This document shows, piece by piece, positions 31,501 to 41,749 of a DNA stretch of 64,000 nucleotides (position 1 is its first letter; every line of letters starts with the position of its first letter). The DNA is from Pseudeuparius sepicola (Eukaryota; Arthropoda; Insecta; Coleoptera; Anthribidae): NCBI GenBank assembly GCA_963920635.1, contig OY987301.1, forward strand, positions 48,645,820-48,709,819. The letters are read 5' to 3'. The notes under the pieces were generated by a model, which saw nothing but the letters and a program-made list of their open reading frames with translations, searched no databases and was not told where the DNA came from. The position numbers and the translations under genes are program-made.

Positions 31501-33168
31501 ATAATAACCTAAGAGGCCTAAAAATGACTTAATTTCTTTTTGTGTTTTTGGAATCGGAAATCTCTTAATAGCTTCAATCTTTTTCGGGTTTGGTCTTACT
31601 CCATCAGGAGTCACCACGTGACCTAAAAATCCAACTTCTTTACATAAAAATTCGGATTTATCGAGTTGTATTTTAAGTTTAGCTTTTCTCAGTGTATAAA
31701 ATAATAACTTTAAATTAGCTATATGTTCTTCAAGATTTGACGAAAATACTATAATATCATCCATGTAAAGTAAACAAATTTTGCCTTGCAACTCCCGAAG
31801 TACATTATCCATAACTCTCTGGAAAGTTGAAGGTGCGTTTTTGAGACCAAATGGCATTCTGACATATTCATAATGTCCATTTTCTACAGTAAAAGCAGTT
31901 TTTTCTATCGAATTTTCATGCATTTCAATTTGGTGAAAACCTGACGCAAGGTCAATGGTTGTGAAATATTGACAACGGCCTAATTTATCTAAAATGTCAT
32001 TTATATTTGGCAAAGGGTACCTATCATCAATAGTTTTTTCGTTAACTTTCCGATAATCTACTACAATTCGCCATTTTTGAACTCCGCTAGCGTCTAACTT
32101 TTTTGGTACTATCCAAATTGGGCTACTCCATGGGCTTTGACTATGACGAATAATACCATCGTCTAACATTTTTGAAATTTGTTTCTGGACTTCTTGTTTA
32201 TGAATAAAAGGGTACCTATAAGATTTAGTATGAATTGGAATTTCGTCCGTAGTTTTGATTTCGTGTTTCATTTGATTTGTAAACGTTAATTTCGTACCAT
32301 CTTGGTGGAAAATATCAGAAAATTCGCGGCAAAGTTTAATCAAAGCGTTTTTCTCTTCTTCATTTAAATGATTCATACGTATTGCGTAAGTAGCGTCGAA
32401 GTTATTTTTATTTTCGTGAACGTGGTCATTATCATTATTATTATCAATAAAATTCTCAATATTAAATAAGTAAAAATTTTCCTTATGCGAATCTGGAAAG
32501 GTTTGCACGTGTAGCGGTGCATCGAAAGTATACTGTATAGCATTGTCCGTATTATTTTGAATTTCTGTATAAGCAAAACCTTGTTTAGCGGTTGTGAGCG
32601 TCTCTGGAATATAAAGGTTTCCTATGTTGCACTCTAAAATAATAATATCATTGTTATATTGAGAGACTGGTATTTTTACCGACACAGCCTCGTGTGCGTT
32701 TACCGAGATGGTGTGACAATTTTCCTTTGTGTCACGATAAAAGAATGGGATATTTGTTACATTATTTGTTAAAAATTGTCTGTCGAGGTCAATAATAAAT
32801 TTTAACTTCCTCATTTCACGTAGTCTTAAAATTCCATCGAAAAATTCATGAAAATCAAAAAGTGTACATATAAACATTTGATCTGTTTTAAAAATATCAG
32901 GAGCTGGTATATTCGCTCTAAATTGAACTTCGGTTTGGCCTAAACTAGTTCGAATTCTTGTTGGACAGGTATAAATGAAATTTGGGTAATATTTTTCAAC
33001 AATAGAAGGTCGTAAAAGGGATTGAAAACAACCAGTGTCAACTAGTAATTTTAAAGGGGGATTTTCTACAATAATATAGGGTAAACTATTGCAGATTTCA
33101 GTGTGGATTTCAATAATTTCGGGTTCTATTTCTTCCGTTTCGGGGACAACCTGACTTGCTGAAAATTT
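28432..33168 (-). CDS. pol: Pol polyprotein of element B: PR, RT, RNase H, macro domain, IN
   Basis: Pol performs protein processing, reverse transcription and integration. It is reached by -1 frameshift from gag at 33162-33168; its first Met (32877) lies after the protease. Residue numbers below count from that Met. Protease 'LVDTGC' lies upstream (DTG at 33031-33039). RT spans about 240-410, with YMDD at 371. RNase H spans about 515-640, starting at '[15 protein letters not shown]'. A macro domain lies at about 665-809. Integrase follows, with an HHCC region ('[10 protein letters not shown]', 'CEYC') and D1194, D1247, E1283; the last two are 35 residues apart, the classic D,D35E spacing. 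No stops occur from frameshift to end. The C-terminus overlaps the env signal peptide. The enzyme set looks complete, so this Pol may be functional. Confidence 0.93.
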   Translation of the reverse strand, partial: KFSASQVVPETEEIEPEIIEIHTEICNSLPYIIVENPPLKLLVDTGCFQSLLRPSIVEKYYPNFIYTCPTRIRTSLGQTEVQFRANIPAPDIFKTDQMFICTLFDFHEFFDGILRLREMRKLKFIIDLDRQFLTNNVTNIPFFYRDTKENCHTISVNAHEAVSVKIPVSQYNNDIIILECNIGNLYIPETLTTAKQGFAYTEIQNNTDNAIQYTFDAPLHVQTFPDSHKENFYLFNIENFIDNNNDNDHVHENKNNFDATYAIRMNHLNEEEKNALIKLCREFSDIFHQDGTKLTFTNQMKHEIKTTDEIPIHTKSYRYPFIHKQEVQKQISKMLDDGIIRHSQSPWSSPIWIVPKKLDASGVQKWRIVVDYRKVNEKTIDDRYPLPNINDILDKLGRCQYFTTIDLASGFHQIEMHENSIEKTAFTVENGHYEYVRMPFGLKNAPSTFQRVMDNVLRELQGKICLLYMDDIIVFSSNLEEHIANLKLLFYTLRKAKLKIQLDKSEFLCKEVGFLGHVVTPDGVRPNPKKIEAIKRFPIPKTQKEIKSFLGLLGYYRRFIKNFAKLTKPFTQCLKKGEKVEHTEEFLKTFETCKNLLCNDPILQYPDFTKPFNLTTDASNIAIGAVLSQGKIGSDLPIAYGSRTLNPAEQNYSTIEKELLAIVYFTNYFRPYLFGRKFTIITDHKPLQWLFNLREPNSRLVHWRLKLEEYDYEIKYKTGKTNTNADSLSRIQLKSDNNINNFLFHDIDSEYQEFRKNTDNNNDKIIEIRKDLFEMPETYSLAHCVSEDFKLGAGIALQFRERYNNIEYLRNQNMKIGQIAILNDKKRFVYYLITKKYFYEKPTYYNVFKCLRNLRDHIIKNNIRYLAIPKIGCGLDQLDWNIIKTMINFIFEFIPVEIIICSINNDILESYPIFSTNKDPPEPIYGLPKNVKVSIDENQRTVNFEEPIKFYRERTVNENEITVKYIPENNVQASNADLEFELKLNEFLRQQKEKIRKSRNNNDLNAIENQSILGNPGDIDEEIHRFLNNPITNDEIREYLESEFPEENPDINDNNEYQNNDGVRPKINIISDIRIKPTGEIETVYHNTPVSTVHSAIEDPILTIPITENCLNTYTNQIIFILKDSGRYHVIKTHPFPNKMRLTVNLTLKNYAYELIKFFKEYINPKSVYSIYIQKSEIDLKPRICNLLAKTFKNHAYKLNFSNIFLTDITKRDRQQELLQYHHETKTCHRGINETLLALKRLYYWPNMKIDITEYINKCEYCDAKYDRNPPKIKFAFTPTPSQPFESVHMDTFQVLGNKFLTIIDVFSKYAQAYYLESCNSTDVIEGMFTFVSHFGIPKSITCDNGTEFKTTLLSDFCKLHNVKLHFTTPGNSTSNSPVERLHNTLLDSIRVLKLTHPNSNIKQLMQYAILGYNNSTHSVTKQKPFDIVTGHTNALDPFDITDEIILNQYIDERKNKLKIIFDKIHEVSLSEKYKQNTRHNKDREEPQNYEPYTTQFQKNKALLRDKTKPKHLKIQIEEDLGTKVKTYDNKIIHKSQLKRPKPNLIPCLQENENEPSCSHVIPDNDNIINIDSSTDDE
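30160..30968 (-). other. Insert module in Pol of B absent from Pol of A
   Basis: Pol of A reads 'SRIQLNAIETQS' straight after RNase H. Pol of B reads 'SRIQLK', then about 270 extra residues, then 'NAIENQS'. The extra block contains the macro domain, preceded by an Asn/Asp-rich linker and followed by a charged Glu/Lys/Asn-rich linker. The boundaries are taken by eye. Confidence 0.8.
30450..30885 (-). CDS. OARD1/TARG1-type macro domain within Pol of element B
   Basis: These ~145 residues match the terminal ADP-ribose glycohydrolase type of macro domain. The blocks, in order, are '[20 protein letters not shown]', then '[20 protein letters not shown]', '[11 protein letters not shown]', and '[14 protein letters not shown]'. 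In human OARD1 the catalytic residues are Lys84 (in its LITKK-like segment) and Asp125 (in GCGLD). Both positions look conserved, so hydrolase activity is predicted, not merely binding. The family removes ADP-ribose from Asp/Glu side chains and deacylates O-acetyl-ADP-ribose. Here it would be carried in the particle as part of Gag-Pol, perhaps released by the protease. Its role in the element is unknown. Countering host PARP signalling or acting at nicked DNA during integration are guesses. Confidence 0.88.
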
Positions 33169-34532
33169 CCGGGACTTATATCATTTTTGTTTTGAATTTG
33201 AACTTCATTCTGAGAGGGGACCAAGTCATACGCATTGCGCATTGACTGGCTTCCATTATTAGCATTTTCGCTATTAATCTGATACAGCTCTTCGGTTATA
33301 GTATTTTGTGGCTGAAAATTATTTCTCGGGAAATTATTTTGTCTAGCAGAGAAACTCCTATGAACATTAGAGGGTACTCTAGAATTTGTAGACATAGCTT
33401 CGTGATTTCTAGGATTAAAAGCATTATTATTTCTACTGGTTTGGGAATTAGTTTGCATAGGCTCGTATTGCCTTTGTATGTTTTGTCCAGTAGGTCTGAA
33501 AACATTACGAGGTGGACCAAAAACTTGTCTGTTGGTAGGGAAACGTCTTTGTTGGTTATTATAATTTGGTTGTACATTAATAGGTTGACTTGGGAAAACT
33601 GGTCTAGGAGAATAATTTTGGTTTTGGAAATTGTTCCTAGGTTGATGGTTGTATCCTTGATAATTATTCCTTGGGAAGTTATTTTGGAAATTAGGACGAG
33701 AAAAGTTGTTTTGGTAATTATTTTGGTACGAGTTCTGTCTGTTAGTCCGTGGGTTGTTTTGTGGTGAGTTAGAAAAATTACTTTGTGGACTATTCCTAAA
33801 AATATTCTGAGTGTAATTGAAATTTTCTTCCTGTATAATTAAATTCATAGCATCTTCTAGGGATGCGGGTTCCTTCAAACGAATTATCGTCTGTAAGGGA
33901 CCTGATAAACCTCTAACAAATGTTCGTAGACATAATTCATCATACTGCCTACCATAAATATCTTTAGCAGCTTGGTTTAAGTAAATATCAGAATTTATCT
34001 TTTGTCTTAAGTTACTACGCATGACTTGTAAACGTTTTGCAAAATCTAAAGGTGATTCGTTTTTAAAGGGTCTAGCTGTAAATACGTCTTGCTCTAGGCA
34101 CTCTAGATTCCTACGATCGCCAAAGCATTGTGTTAACGCGTCTTTTATCTTTTGCCAAGTGTCCAATTCGTTACGACAGCCTATCAATAATTCGGCACGT
34201 CCAGTCAATTTCATCTGGACTACTCTAATTAAATAGTTTTGCAAAAATTCGTCATTAATTCCGCTATATGTTTCGAAAAGATAATCGCAAGAAGAAATAA
34301 ATTTGGGCAAAGAAGTCGCATTGCCATCGAATTCAGAGATCGTTTCAACATACATCTTAAGCATTGGCAGGTCAATTTTTTCGTTCGCCATTGCGATTAT
34401 TATTTGATCACTTTCCTTATTAATAACTTGGGTAACCTCGGTTACGTTACTTTGTTCCTCAAAGCTTAAATTATTTGTGAATAAACTTGAAAGACTCTCT
34501 ATATCAATAGAAATATCGCTCTCGCTCATCAA
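33126..34532 (-). CDS. gag: Gag polyprotein of Gypsy element B
   Basis: This capsid protein has 468 residues and starts MMSESDIS. A second Met at residue 48 (MANEKID, at 34391) aligns with the likely start in element A. The capsid-like part contains '[19 protein letters not shown]', '[13 protein letters not shown]' and '[11 protein letters not shown]', the errantivirus pattern. The C-terminal third is very rich in Asn, Gln, Arg, Pro and Phe ('[16 protein letters not shown]'). This basic low-complexity tail, rather than a CCHC knuckle, probably binds RNA. It ends in 'KRKK' at TAG 33126-33128. The shift to pol occurs 14 codons earlier. Confidence 0.92.
   Translation of the reverse strand: MMSESDISIDIESLSSLFTNNLSFEEQSNVTEVTQVINKESDQIIIAMANEKIDLPMLKMYVETISEFDGNATSLPKFISSCDYLFETYSGINDEFLQNYLIRVVQMKLTGRAELLIGCRNELDTWQKIKDALTQCFGDRRNLECLEQDVFTARPFKNESPLDFAKRLQVMRSNLRQKINSDIYLNQAAKDIYGRQYDELCLRTFVRGLSGPLQTIIRLKEPASLEDAMNLIIQEENFNYTQNIFRNSPQSNFSNSPQNNPRTNRQNSYQNNYQNNFSRPNFQNNFPRNNYQGYNHQPRNNFQNQNYSPRPVFPSQPINVQPNYNNQQRRFPTNRQVFGPPRNVFRPTGQNIQRQYEPMQTNSQTSRNNNAFNPRNHEAMSTNSRVPSNVHRSFSARQNNFPRNNFQPQNTITEELYQINSENANNGSQSMRNAYDLVPSQNEVQIQNKNDISPGNFQQVRLSPKRKK
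33162..33168 (-). promoter_or_regulatory. Gag/pol -1 frameshift heptamer of element B
   Basis: In element orientation A AAT TTT followed by CAG lies in the gag frame. The -1 frame from here is open into the protease. It is the same sequence as at 8564-8570 in element A, though the surrounding gag and pol codons differ. Confidence 0.75.
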
Positions 34533-34883
34533 AAATATTCAAAACTCAAAAATATGTTATAAAAATCAAAAATATCTCAAAATATCTTAAAAATAAAGGG
34601 AAATAGGGTAAAATGGGAACCAAAGGAGTACTCAACTCTTACCAAATCGATGGTCGCAGGCCAAGGTCCTCTGGTGAGCAATGTCTTGTTGTAGCTGCTG
34701 GTCGTGCTGTCTGCCGGGAGTTGGGTTGATCCAGGGGCTGCCTCTCTGCGATGCCTCGAAGATCAGGGTTGTTGGACGACGTCTTCAAGATAAAAATCTT
34801 TCAGCTTCTCGCGACGCGGTAGAATGCGGTTCCGATACCGTGGGGATTCCAAACTTACGCACGAACGCGGAAACTGGACGCAC

Positions 34884-34901
34884 GTCCTACCGACTGCGCC
34901 A
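34884..34901 (-). promoter_or_regulatory. Primer-binding site of element B, tRNA-Ser type
   Basis: In element orientation TGGCGCAGTCGGTAGGAC begins at the last LTR base. It fits the tRNA-Ser primer site of 17.6/297-type errantiviruses. The leader between it and gag is about 350 bases with no gene. Confidence 0.85.
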
Positions 34902-35125
34902 GTTAAATTAACGATTTCGAAAAATACGTTTTTAAAACAATTTATTTTGACAGTTACAGCAGGGCAGCGATTCACGCTACAAGACAAGACAAGACTAAAT
35001 ATACATGGAGCAGAGCTCATATTTATAAGTATACAAAAAGCAAGCTTAGCCTACACGTGCCCGCGCACTCAGCACTTTGTCCGCACTTTTACACAAACGG
35101 GACCATTGTTCATACGGCCATAACT
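34901..35125 (-). repeat. 5' LTR of Gypsy element B
   Basis: Identical by eye to 26553-26777. Followed in plus coordinates by TGTT at 35126-35129, the second target duplication. Confidence 0.95.
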
Positions 35126-35149
35126 TGTTGGATGATTTATAAAGAACTT

Positions 35150-35475
35150 AGGTATAATAATATTTCTTCGTTTATCACAATTTACATTTCCAACAATTTT
35201 CGAATAATAAATAAACATACATAAAGTGCTTAGCATTGAAGTGATGCCTTCAACGTCAACGCCTCCTAGGTCTTTCAATGGACAATAAAGGTTTTGTGGG
35301 GTTGTGGCTTGTTTGCCACTTTGTGCACATTCAAGTTACACAGAGCATACTGTGCAAATATTTGGGAGAAGTGTTCTACAGATGGTTTTATGTGTGGTCT
35401 TTCATATAAAATTGTTCAGTTATAAGCTGAAATAGCCAGTAGTTTAGACATAAAACAATCTCTTTGCTACGTAAA
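35150..35475 (-). repeat. Dispersed repeat, copy 2 (inverted)
   Basis: The inverse of 15290-15690: CTCTTTGCTACGTA near 35460, TGTGCAAATATTTGGGAGAAG near 35350, and AACAATTTTCGAATAATAAA near 35193. Non-coding. Element B inserted just beside it. Confidence 0.6.
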
Positions 35476-36720
35476 TTCAAATAAAATTCATAATCTTTAT
35501 CTTTTATAAGATATTTAAATAAAAATATAGTTAACAGTCAAAAGTTTACTGGTGAGCCGATTTCTAAGTGTATAATTTTTTGTTTCGAGTGTAAAGAAAC
35601 GGCCTCATTGTGTGTCGTTTTTAATTGGTAAATGTACCTCATTGTACATGGTTTTTAGCAACCGGTGCGGGACGCGGGAATGTTATTGTGCACGGGTTTC
35701 TTAAGCAAACGGTGCAGGAATATCGTTGTACACGGGTCTGGTATGGACATTTGTGTGAAGTAGTAGGAAGCCATGGAAAACAAACGCCCTGGTGTGAATG
35801 TGACAGTTCAGCTTTGTTGATTTGTGTCTATTTGCATATATTTTTAAAGTGAAAATAAATTAGTTATAGCAAAATCAAGCAACTCTTACGCCTGGCGTAA
35901 ACCAGAGCACACGCGTTGAGATATTCGCCAGAGCTGCAATGAAGCACGACCTTTATTTAATTTTAGTTTTACAATTGTTTACATAAAAATATTAAGGAAA
36001 AAATATTGGCTTAATTAAAATGATTCAAAACACCAATAAAATTATTTGTGGCAGTGTCTAAACAGCTGGAAACAACAAGATAAAACCGCGTAAATATACT
36101 TTTGCGATCGAGTAGGTACATCCCTGTTGCCAGGCGCGCTGATATTTTATGGCCTATTGACCAATCGCCTTGTTTCGAGGAACGTCATCGAACACGTGCT
36201 TTTATTTATGCCAGGTGTAAGAATTGCTCGATTTTAGTATAGTTACTTATAACAAAAGTGTACAGTTCCAGCAGCAATAAAATAGAATATTGTCACTGTC
36301 GGAAATTTTGGAAGCTGCATATGTGACGGCAGAAAATTTAATTCCAGAAATGTTTCCAAAGATTCTTTATTACTACTCCATAAGTAGGTACTAATATATC
36401 ATCTTAATATTGTAAATAAGTGTAGATAAGGAATATATGTTGTTAAAATTTGTCTAATACTTCTTGTTCGTGTCCAAAATAATTAAATTATTATAAAAAA
36501 CGACAATGTGAACTCAAACACTCATAATAACAGTCGTAGGAAAAGTATAATGTATAACTCACACGGAATGTTCATTTCCCACTCATATGACTTGCAGCAC
36601 TCGCCTACGGCTCATGCAGCAAACTGATCGCATCGAGGATCGCATATTCATCGGAAATGAACGCCATTCCGTGGTAGTTATACAATATACTATTTCCTGC
36701 TTCCTACACTTTACATACTT
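35476..36720. other. No recognisable gene
   Basis: Two similar phrases near 35665 and 35705 (GCAACCGGTGCGGGAC / GCAAACGGTGCAGGAA, each followed by a TTGT/GCACGGGT-like piece) hint at an old duplication. A GC-richer spot near 36125-36205 is of unknown nature. I see no exon. Confidence 0.35.
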
Positions 36721-37683
36721 GCCAGCACCGGTGTGAAAACAGCAGCTAAAGATAGCAGCCAAATTTCCGGAAACGCGCGATTGTAGAAACTTCTTAGCGC
36801 AGAACACATCTAGGAGACCCACGATGATACCAGGCCGTAGCCTATTGATAATTTAAATATTAATTAGTTTATTTTTTACGGTCAGATTTGATAACTATGA
36901 TTTATGATAGAGTGGGACGATATTCAGGTGTCCGTTGTGTAAAAAAAATATTAGGCATTTGAGAATTAATTTAGCCTCTTTATAAAAGTTGAAACTCTAA
37001 TTGCCAATCGAAGAAGAATCATAAATAATAACTATTAAGTACCTCAGCGAACTGACTTTATGCTAAATTCGGAAGTAAATCATCTTGTAATTCCGAAACT
37101 AAAAGATGTGACGCTTTGATCTCAATTGGGATTGAGCGAGGAGTGGCGTTCAGTTTTTCCAAAAAAATATAACGTTTACGTCGTCCGGCGGACTTTATGC
37201 TAAATTTGGAAGTGAATCATCCTGTAATTCCGAAACTAAAAGATGTGACGCCTTGATCTCAATTGGGGTTGAGGGGGATATATATCCCTGGGATAATATA
37301 CGGGGTGGCGTTCAATTTCGTTCGTTCAGTTTTTGGCAAAAAAATATAACTTACGTCGGCCGGCCGACTTTATGCTAATTTCGGAAGTCATTCATCCTGT
37401 AGTTCGGAAACTAAAAGATGTGACGCTTTTATCTCAATTGGGGTGGAGGGATATATATCCCTCTGATAATTATACTGGGTGACGTTCAATTCCGTTCGTT
37501 CAGTTTTGGCAAAAAATATAACTTACTTCGGCGAGCCGAATTTATGCTAATTTCGGAAGTGATTCATCATGTAGTTCCGAAACTAAAAGATGTGACGCTT
37601 TTATCTCAATTGGGGTGGAGGGATGATATATATCCCTCGGATAATTATACGGGGTGGCGTTCAATTCCGTTCGTTCGGTTTTT

Positions 37684-38116
37684 GGCGTACACTTCAAATA
37701 GGACCATTCACAACGACCTTAACATCCCGACGATCACACAATACATAAAGACGCACGCACGTAAAATTTATGACGTAATCATCCCAAATCATCCTAACCA
37801 TTTACTCACGGACGTATGCACCTACAACGTTGACCGCAGACTACCACACAGACGACCGAGACACTTCATTGACGCTAACGACGAATGACACTGACGATAA
37901 CCCGTAGTAATATAATCAATTTTAGTTTAAATATTTATTTATTATTATTATTTTAAATAATATTGTAAAAAGCGTACGCAAATATTTCTTTTAGGAGATA
38001 CTAACTCTCCAAGTACCGTTCACCTATATGTATTTCCTTAATGTTTATTCTTACTTGGGGAAAAAGGCGTTTTACGTCGACCTTAATAAAATTCAAATTC
38101 AAAAACGAAAAAAAAA
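37684..38116 (+). pseudogene. Jockey-clade LINE 3' end in the left arm
   Basis: This fragment encodes the usual C-terminal end of Jockey-group RT proteins ('SNRTIHNDLNIPTITQYIK', 'HARKIYDVIIPNHPNHLL', 'RRLPHRRPRHF', stop at 37886-37888). An AT-rich 3' UTR and an A-rich tail at about 38103-38113 follow. It interrupts a tandem unit between 'TTTTTGGC' and 'ATAACGTTTACGTCGG'. So it is a 5'-truncated insertion younger than the array. Confidence 0.7.
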
Positions 38117-38232
38117 ATAACGTTTACGTCGGCGAGCCGACTTTATGCTAATTTCGGAAGTGATTCATCCTGTAATCCCGAAACTAAACTAAACCAAAAA
38201 CTGAACGAACGAAATTGAACGCCACCCCCTAA

Positions 38233-39393
38233 CAGGGTGTTCCTAAATATCATGTACATACGGAAGGGGGTAATTCTTTGGCCCATTTTAAGAAAAAAAA
38301 CTTCATATGAACGTATGTCGTAAACGTCCTAACTTTGTTGCGTTGCGTTGAAGTTCATTTTTTTAAATTGAATTTTGGCTACATCTCCCGAAATAATCAA
38401 GCTGCTGAACTGAAATTTGGTACTGCTACGTTTTTGGGGATGGAGATTAAGCTGAAAATGGCAATTTCACCGTATCTCACAGAGGGCGCCACTTGCGCTG
38501 TTTTTTGATCACGCTTTTACGCGTAACTTTTTTGAGGTTATCTTTTTGGTCCTGCAGGTCCATCATTTTAGTGCATCTTTTCATTCTGCAAGAAAAAGGT
38601 ACTCTTGTTTCATAACGATTAAATCAACCGTTTGCTTTGAAATTGCCAAAACGTTCTCCAAAACACCTGTTGATTCCGATATTCGAAACATACAATTTTC
38701 ACCTACTGCTTTCAAATGTTACAGATCAACTGTACATTCAAAATGATGAAAAAAATGCCAAATGGGCATTGGTCAAAACACCATTGGTTTTCTTGAAATA
38801 GAGTGTCCAAATTTTGCCAAATTCAATCCTTTCCATTTTGAAAGCGAATAATTTTTGGTACATTGTTCATAGGGATTTTTTTCTCAGTTTAAATGGTACG
38901 GTTGATCTGTAACACTTGAAGGTGGTAGGTGAAAATTTTATGTTTCGAATATTGAAGTCAACAGGTGTTTTGGAGAACGTTTTGGCAATTTCAAAGCAAA
39001 CGGTTGATTTAATCGTTATGAAACAAGAGTACCTTTTTCTTGCAGAATGAAAAGATGCACTAAAATGATGAACCTGCAGGACCAAAAAGATAACCTCAAA
39101 AAAGTTACGCGTAAAAGCGTGATCAAAAAACAGCGCAAGTGGCGCCCTCTGTGAGATACGGTGAAATTGACATTTTCAGCTTATTCTCCATCTCCAAAAA
39201 CATAGCAGTGCCAAATTTCAGTTCAGCAGCTTGATTATTTCGGGAGATGTAGCCAAAATTCGATTTAAAAAAATTTCAAAAAAAAAATCAAAAGTTAGGA
39301 CGTTTACGACATACGTTCATATGAAGTTTTTTTCTTAAAATGGGCCAAAGAATTACCCCCTTCCATATGTACATGATATTTAGGAACACCCTG
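38233..39393. mobile_element. Central foldback MITE, 1.16 kb
   Basis: The ends CAGGGTGTTCCTAAATATCA and TGATATTTAGGAACACCCTG are inverted copies. Most of each half pairs with the other, for example CCTGCAGGTCCATCATTTTA near 38552 and its complement near 39063. No coding capacity. It lies between the two arms of the large palindrome. A partial relative is at 63290-63785. Confidence 0.85.
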
Positions 39394-40460
39394 TATATAG
39401 AGATATATCTCCCTCAACCTCAATTGAGATCAAAGCGTCACATCTTTTAGTTTCGGAACTACAGGATGAATCACTACCGAATTTAGCATAAAGTCAGCCG
39501 GCCGACGTAAACGTTATATTTTTTTGCCAAAAACTGAACGAACGGAATTGAACGCCACCCCTTATAGTTATCGGAGGGATACATCTCCCTCAACCCCAAT
39601 TGAGATCAAAGCGTCACATCTTTTAGTTTCGGAACTACATGATGAATTACTTCCCAAATTAGCATAAAGTCGACCGGCCGACGTAAACATTATATTTTTT
39701 TTTGCCAAAAACTGAACGAATGGAATTGAACGCCACCCGTATAATAATTATCCAAGGGATATATATCCCTCCACCCCAATTGAGATAAAAGCGTCATATC
39801 TTTTAGTTTCGGAACTACAGGATGAATCACTTCCGAAATTAGCATAAAGTCGGCCGGCCGACGTAAACGTTATATTTTTTTGCCAAGAACCGAACGAACG
39901 GAATTGAACGCCACCCCGTATAATTATCCGAGGGATATATATTATCCCTCCACCCCAATTGAGATAAAAGCGTCACATCTTTTAGTTTCGGAACTACATG
40001 ATGAATCACTTCCGAAATTAGCATAAAGTCGGCTCGCCGACGTAAGTTATATTTTTTGCCAAAAACTGAACGAACAGAATTGAACGCCACCCAGTAAAAT
40101 TATCCGAGGGATATATATCCCTCCACCCCAATTGAGATAAAAGCGTCACATCTTTTAGTTTCCGAACTACAGGATGAATCACTTCCGAAATTAGCATAAA
40201 GTCGTCCGGCCGACGTAAGTTATATTATAACGGACGCCTGAATATCCTCCCAGTCTATTATAAATCATAATTATCAAATCTGACCTTAAAAAATAAACTA
40301 ATTAATATTTAAATTATTATCAATAGGCTACGGCCTGATATCATCGTGGGCTTCCTGGATGTGTTCTGCGCATGGCGCTAAGAAGTTTATACAATCGGGC
40401 GTTTCCGGAAATTTGACTGCTATCTTTAGCTGCTGTTTTCACACCGGTCGTGCCCGTGCC

Positions 40461-41019
40461 AGCATACCCGATTAAGTCAAATGTTCTGTTGTTTTGGTTG
40501 CTAGCTGCGAAAGTGGTATAAAATGTATGTAGCAACGCTAAACTTGCATCAATTTTAATAGGTTTCACAACTATATAGTTTTTCTGAAAGTAGGTACATG
40601 AAATGCCAAAGAAAAATTAATAATATCAATGTTTCCCCAGAGTCAAATAAGAGCCGCCTAATAGATCAAAATTGACAGGCACTGACAAGCATGGGTGAGG
40701 CGACTAGTTATTCATAGGCATAGGTCATCCGTTCAAATCCCACACAAAGCCCAGCTTTTTTATTATCGCTATATTCTGCCTCATTTATTATTTTGATTTA
40801 TTATGATTATCAATTTTTAGTAATTGAGCAATGGCTGTTTTGAAGATTAACTTCACGATCTACTCCATAGTGTATTTAAAGTTTAATGGGATATTACACT
40901 AAAAAACAAATTTTTGTTGTTTCACTTAAGTAGATTTTAAACCGCGCTTATTCAATTCCTCCTGCTTGCGTCATTAACTTTAACTGTCAGGCATTTATCA
41001 GGGTAGTCCACAATGTTTA
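40461..41019. other. No recognisable feature
   Basis: AT-rich DNA without a credible gene. The stretch 'GGCATAGGTCATCCGTTCAAATCCCAC' near 40715 has a tRNA T-arm-like GTTCAAATCC, but there is no matching D-arm or acceptor stem. Confidence 0.4.
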
Positions 41020-41749
41020 ATTTTAAAAAATCGTCATTCAAAAAATGAGATTGTAGTAAAAATTAAGGGGAATTGGAGGGTGTACCCTAATTTTGAATAC
41101 GGGGGTCGGTAAAAAAGTTATCGCGAAAAAACATTTTTTGCAAAATAAAAAGATATATTTTTTTACCTACACATCCATTAGAGAACCTTTAAGTAGTATT
41201 CCCGAATATTCAGTTTTTTAATATAACTTCCGGTTATAGCGGAAATGAAAGTGGTTTTCTCTATTTTACAACTTACACGTTTCTCTTAACCATCACAGGA
41301 TTCCTTTTTTAATTCTGAATCCAACGATATATAATTTGACCTATTTATCTCCAACCGTTTCCGAGATATTTATAAGAGAAGCTCCATCAAACTAGATAGG
41401 GGAAGGGGAGATCCTTGGGCACTTTTTCAATAAATTGCCAGAACAACGGGTTTAGCGCAATTTAGCTTTAATTCGAATTTTACCACCAAACTGGAGGTCC
41501 TTTTTTAACCTTGCGACAATATGTAAAGAGCTCAAGCTTTTTTAATTTTTGAAAAAAATCAACTTTTTCAAATCTTGAAATAATGCCCAAGCATCCCTAC
41601 CAGAGGGATCTTTGGGCATTGGGGTTGGGACCTTTGGGCATGAAATAATCAACACTAACAAATGATTATAAAAATGAACTTTATTAACGTTATTGCGCAA
41701 CATACTAAGAAAAATGTCATTAAATGATTTCCTTCGTTAAAAGAGCAAC

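Larger units (their letters stand above)
26553..35125 (-). mobile_element. Gypsy element B, errantivirus-like, 8.57 kb, with macro domain
   Basis: This is a full provirus-like element on the minus strand: 225-bp LTRs (AGTTAT...TTAACT in element orientation), tRNA-Ser primer site, gag, pol in the -1 frame, overlapping env, polypurine tract, and a TGTT duplication. The two LTRs are identical by eye, so the insertion is recent. gag and pol are uninterrupted. Env changes frame before its anchor. It is a relative of element A, with shared protein order, termini, primer core and slippery site, but it is about 1 kb longer. Most of that comes from an insert in pol holding an ADP-ribose-type macro domain. 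Confidence 0.95.
36722..40460. mobile_element. Large palindromic foldback (FB-like) with tandem repeats
   Basis: The outer arms (about 36722-36960 and 40230-40460) are inverted: CACCGGTGTGAAAACAGCAG near 36725 pairs with CTGCTGTTTTCACACCGG near 40430. Inward, each arm carries four or five tandem units of about 135-185 bp. The units contain 'AAAAGATGTGACGCTT' (left, from about 37100) or its complement (right, from about 39437), a 'GGATATATATCCCT' stretch, and GGCCGGCCGAC. Foldback elements of this kind are known in insects. No encoded protein belongs to it. The open frames in the arms are repeat shadows. Confidence 0.85.

Noticed and set aside
33306..33767. Plus-strand 153-codon open frame opposite gag of element B
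   Set aside because: It arises from the low-complexity Asn/Gln-rich codons of gag on the other strand.
40700..40760. Possible tRNA gene near GGTCATCCGTTCAAATCCCAC
   Set aside because: It has only a T-arm-like segment; there is no pairing acceptor stem, D-arm or anticodon arm.
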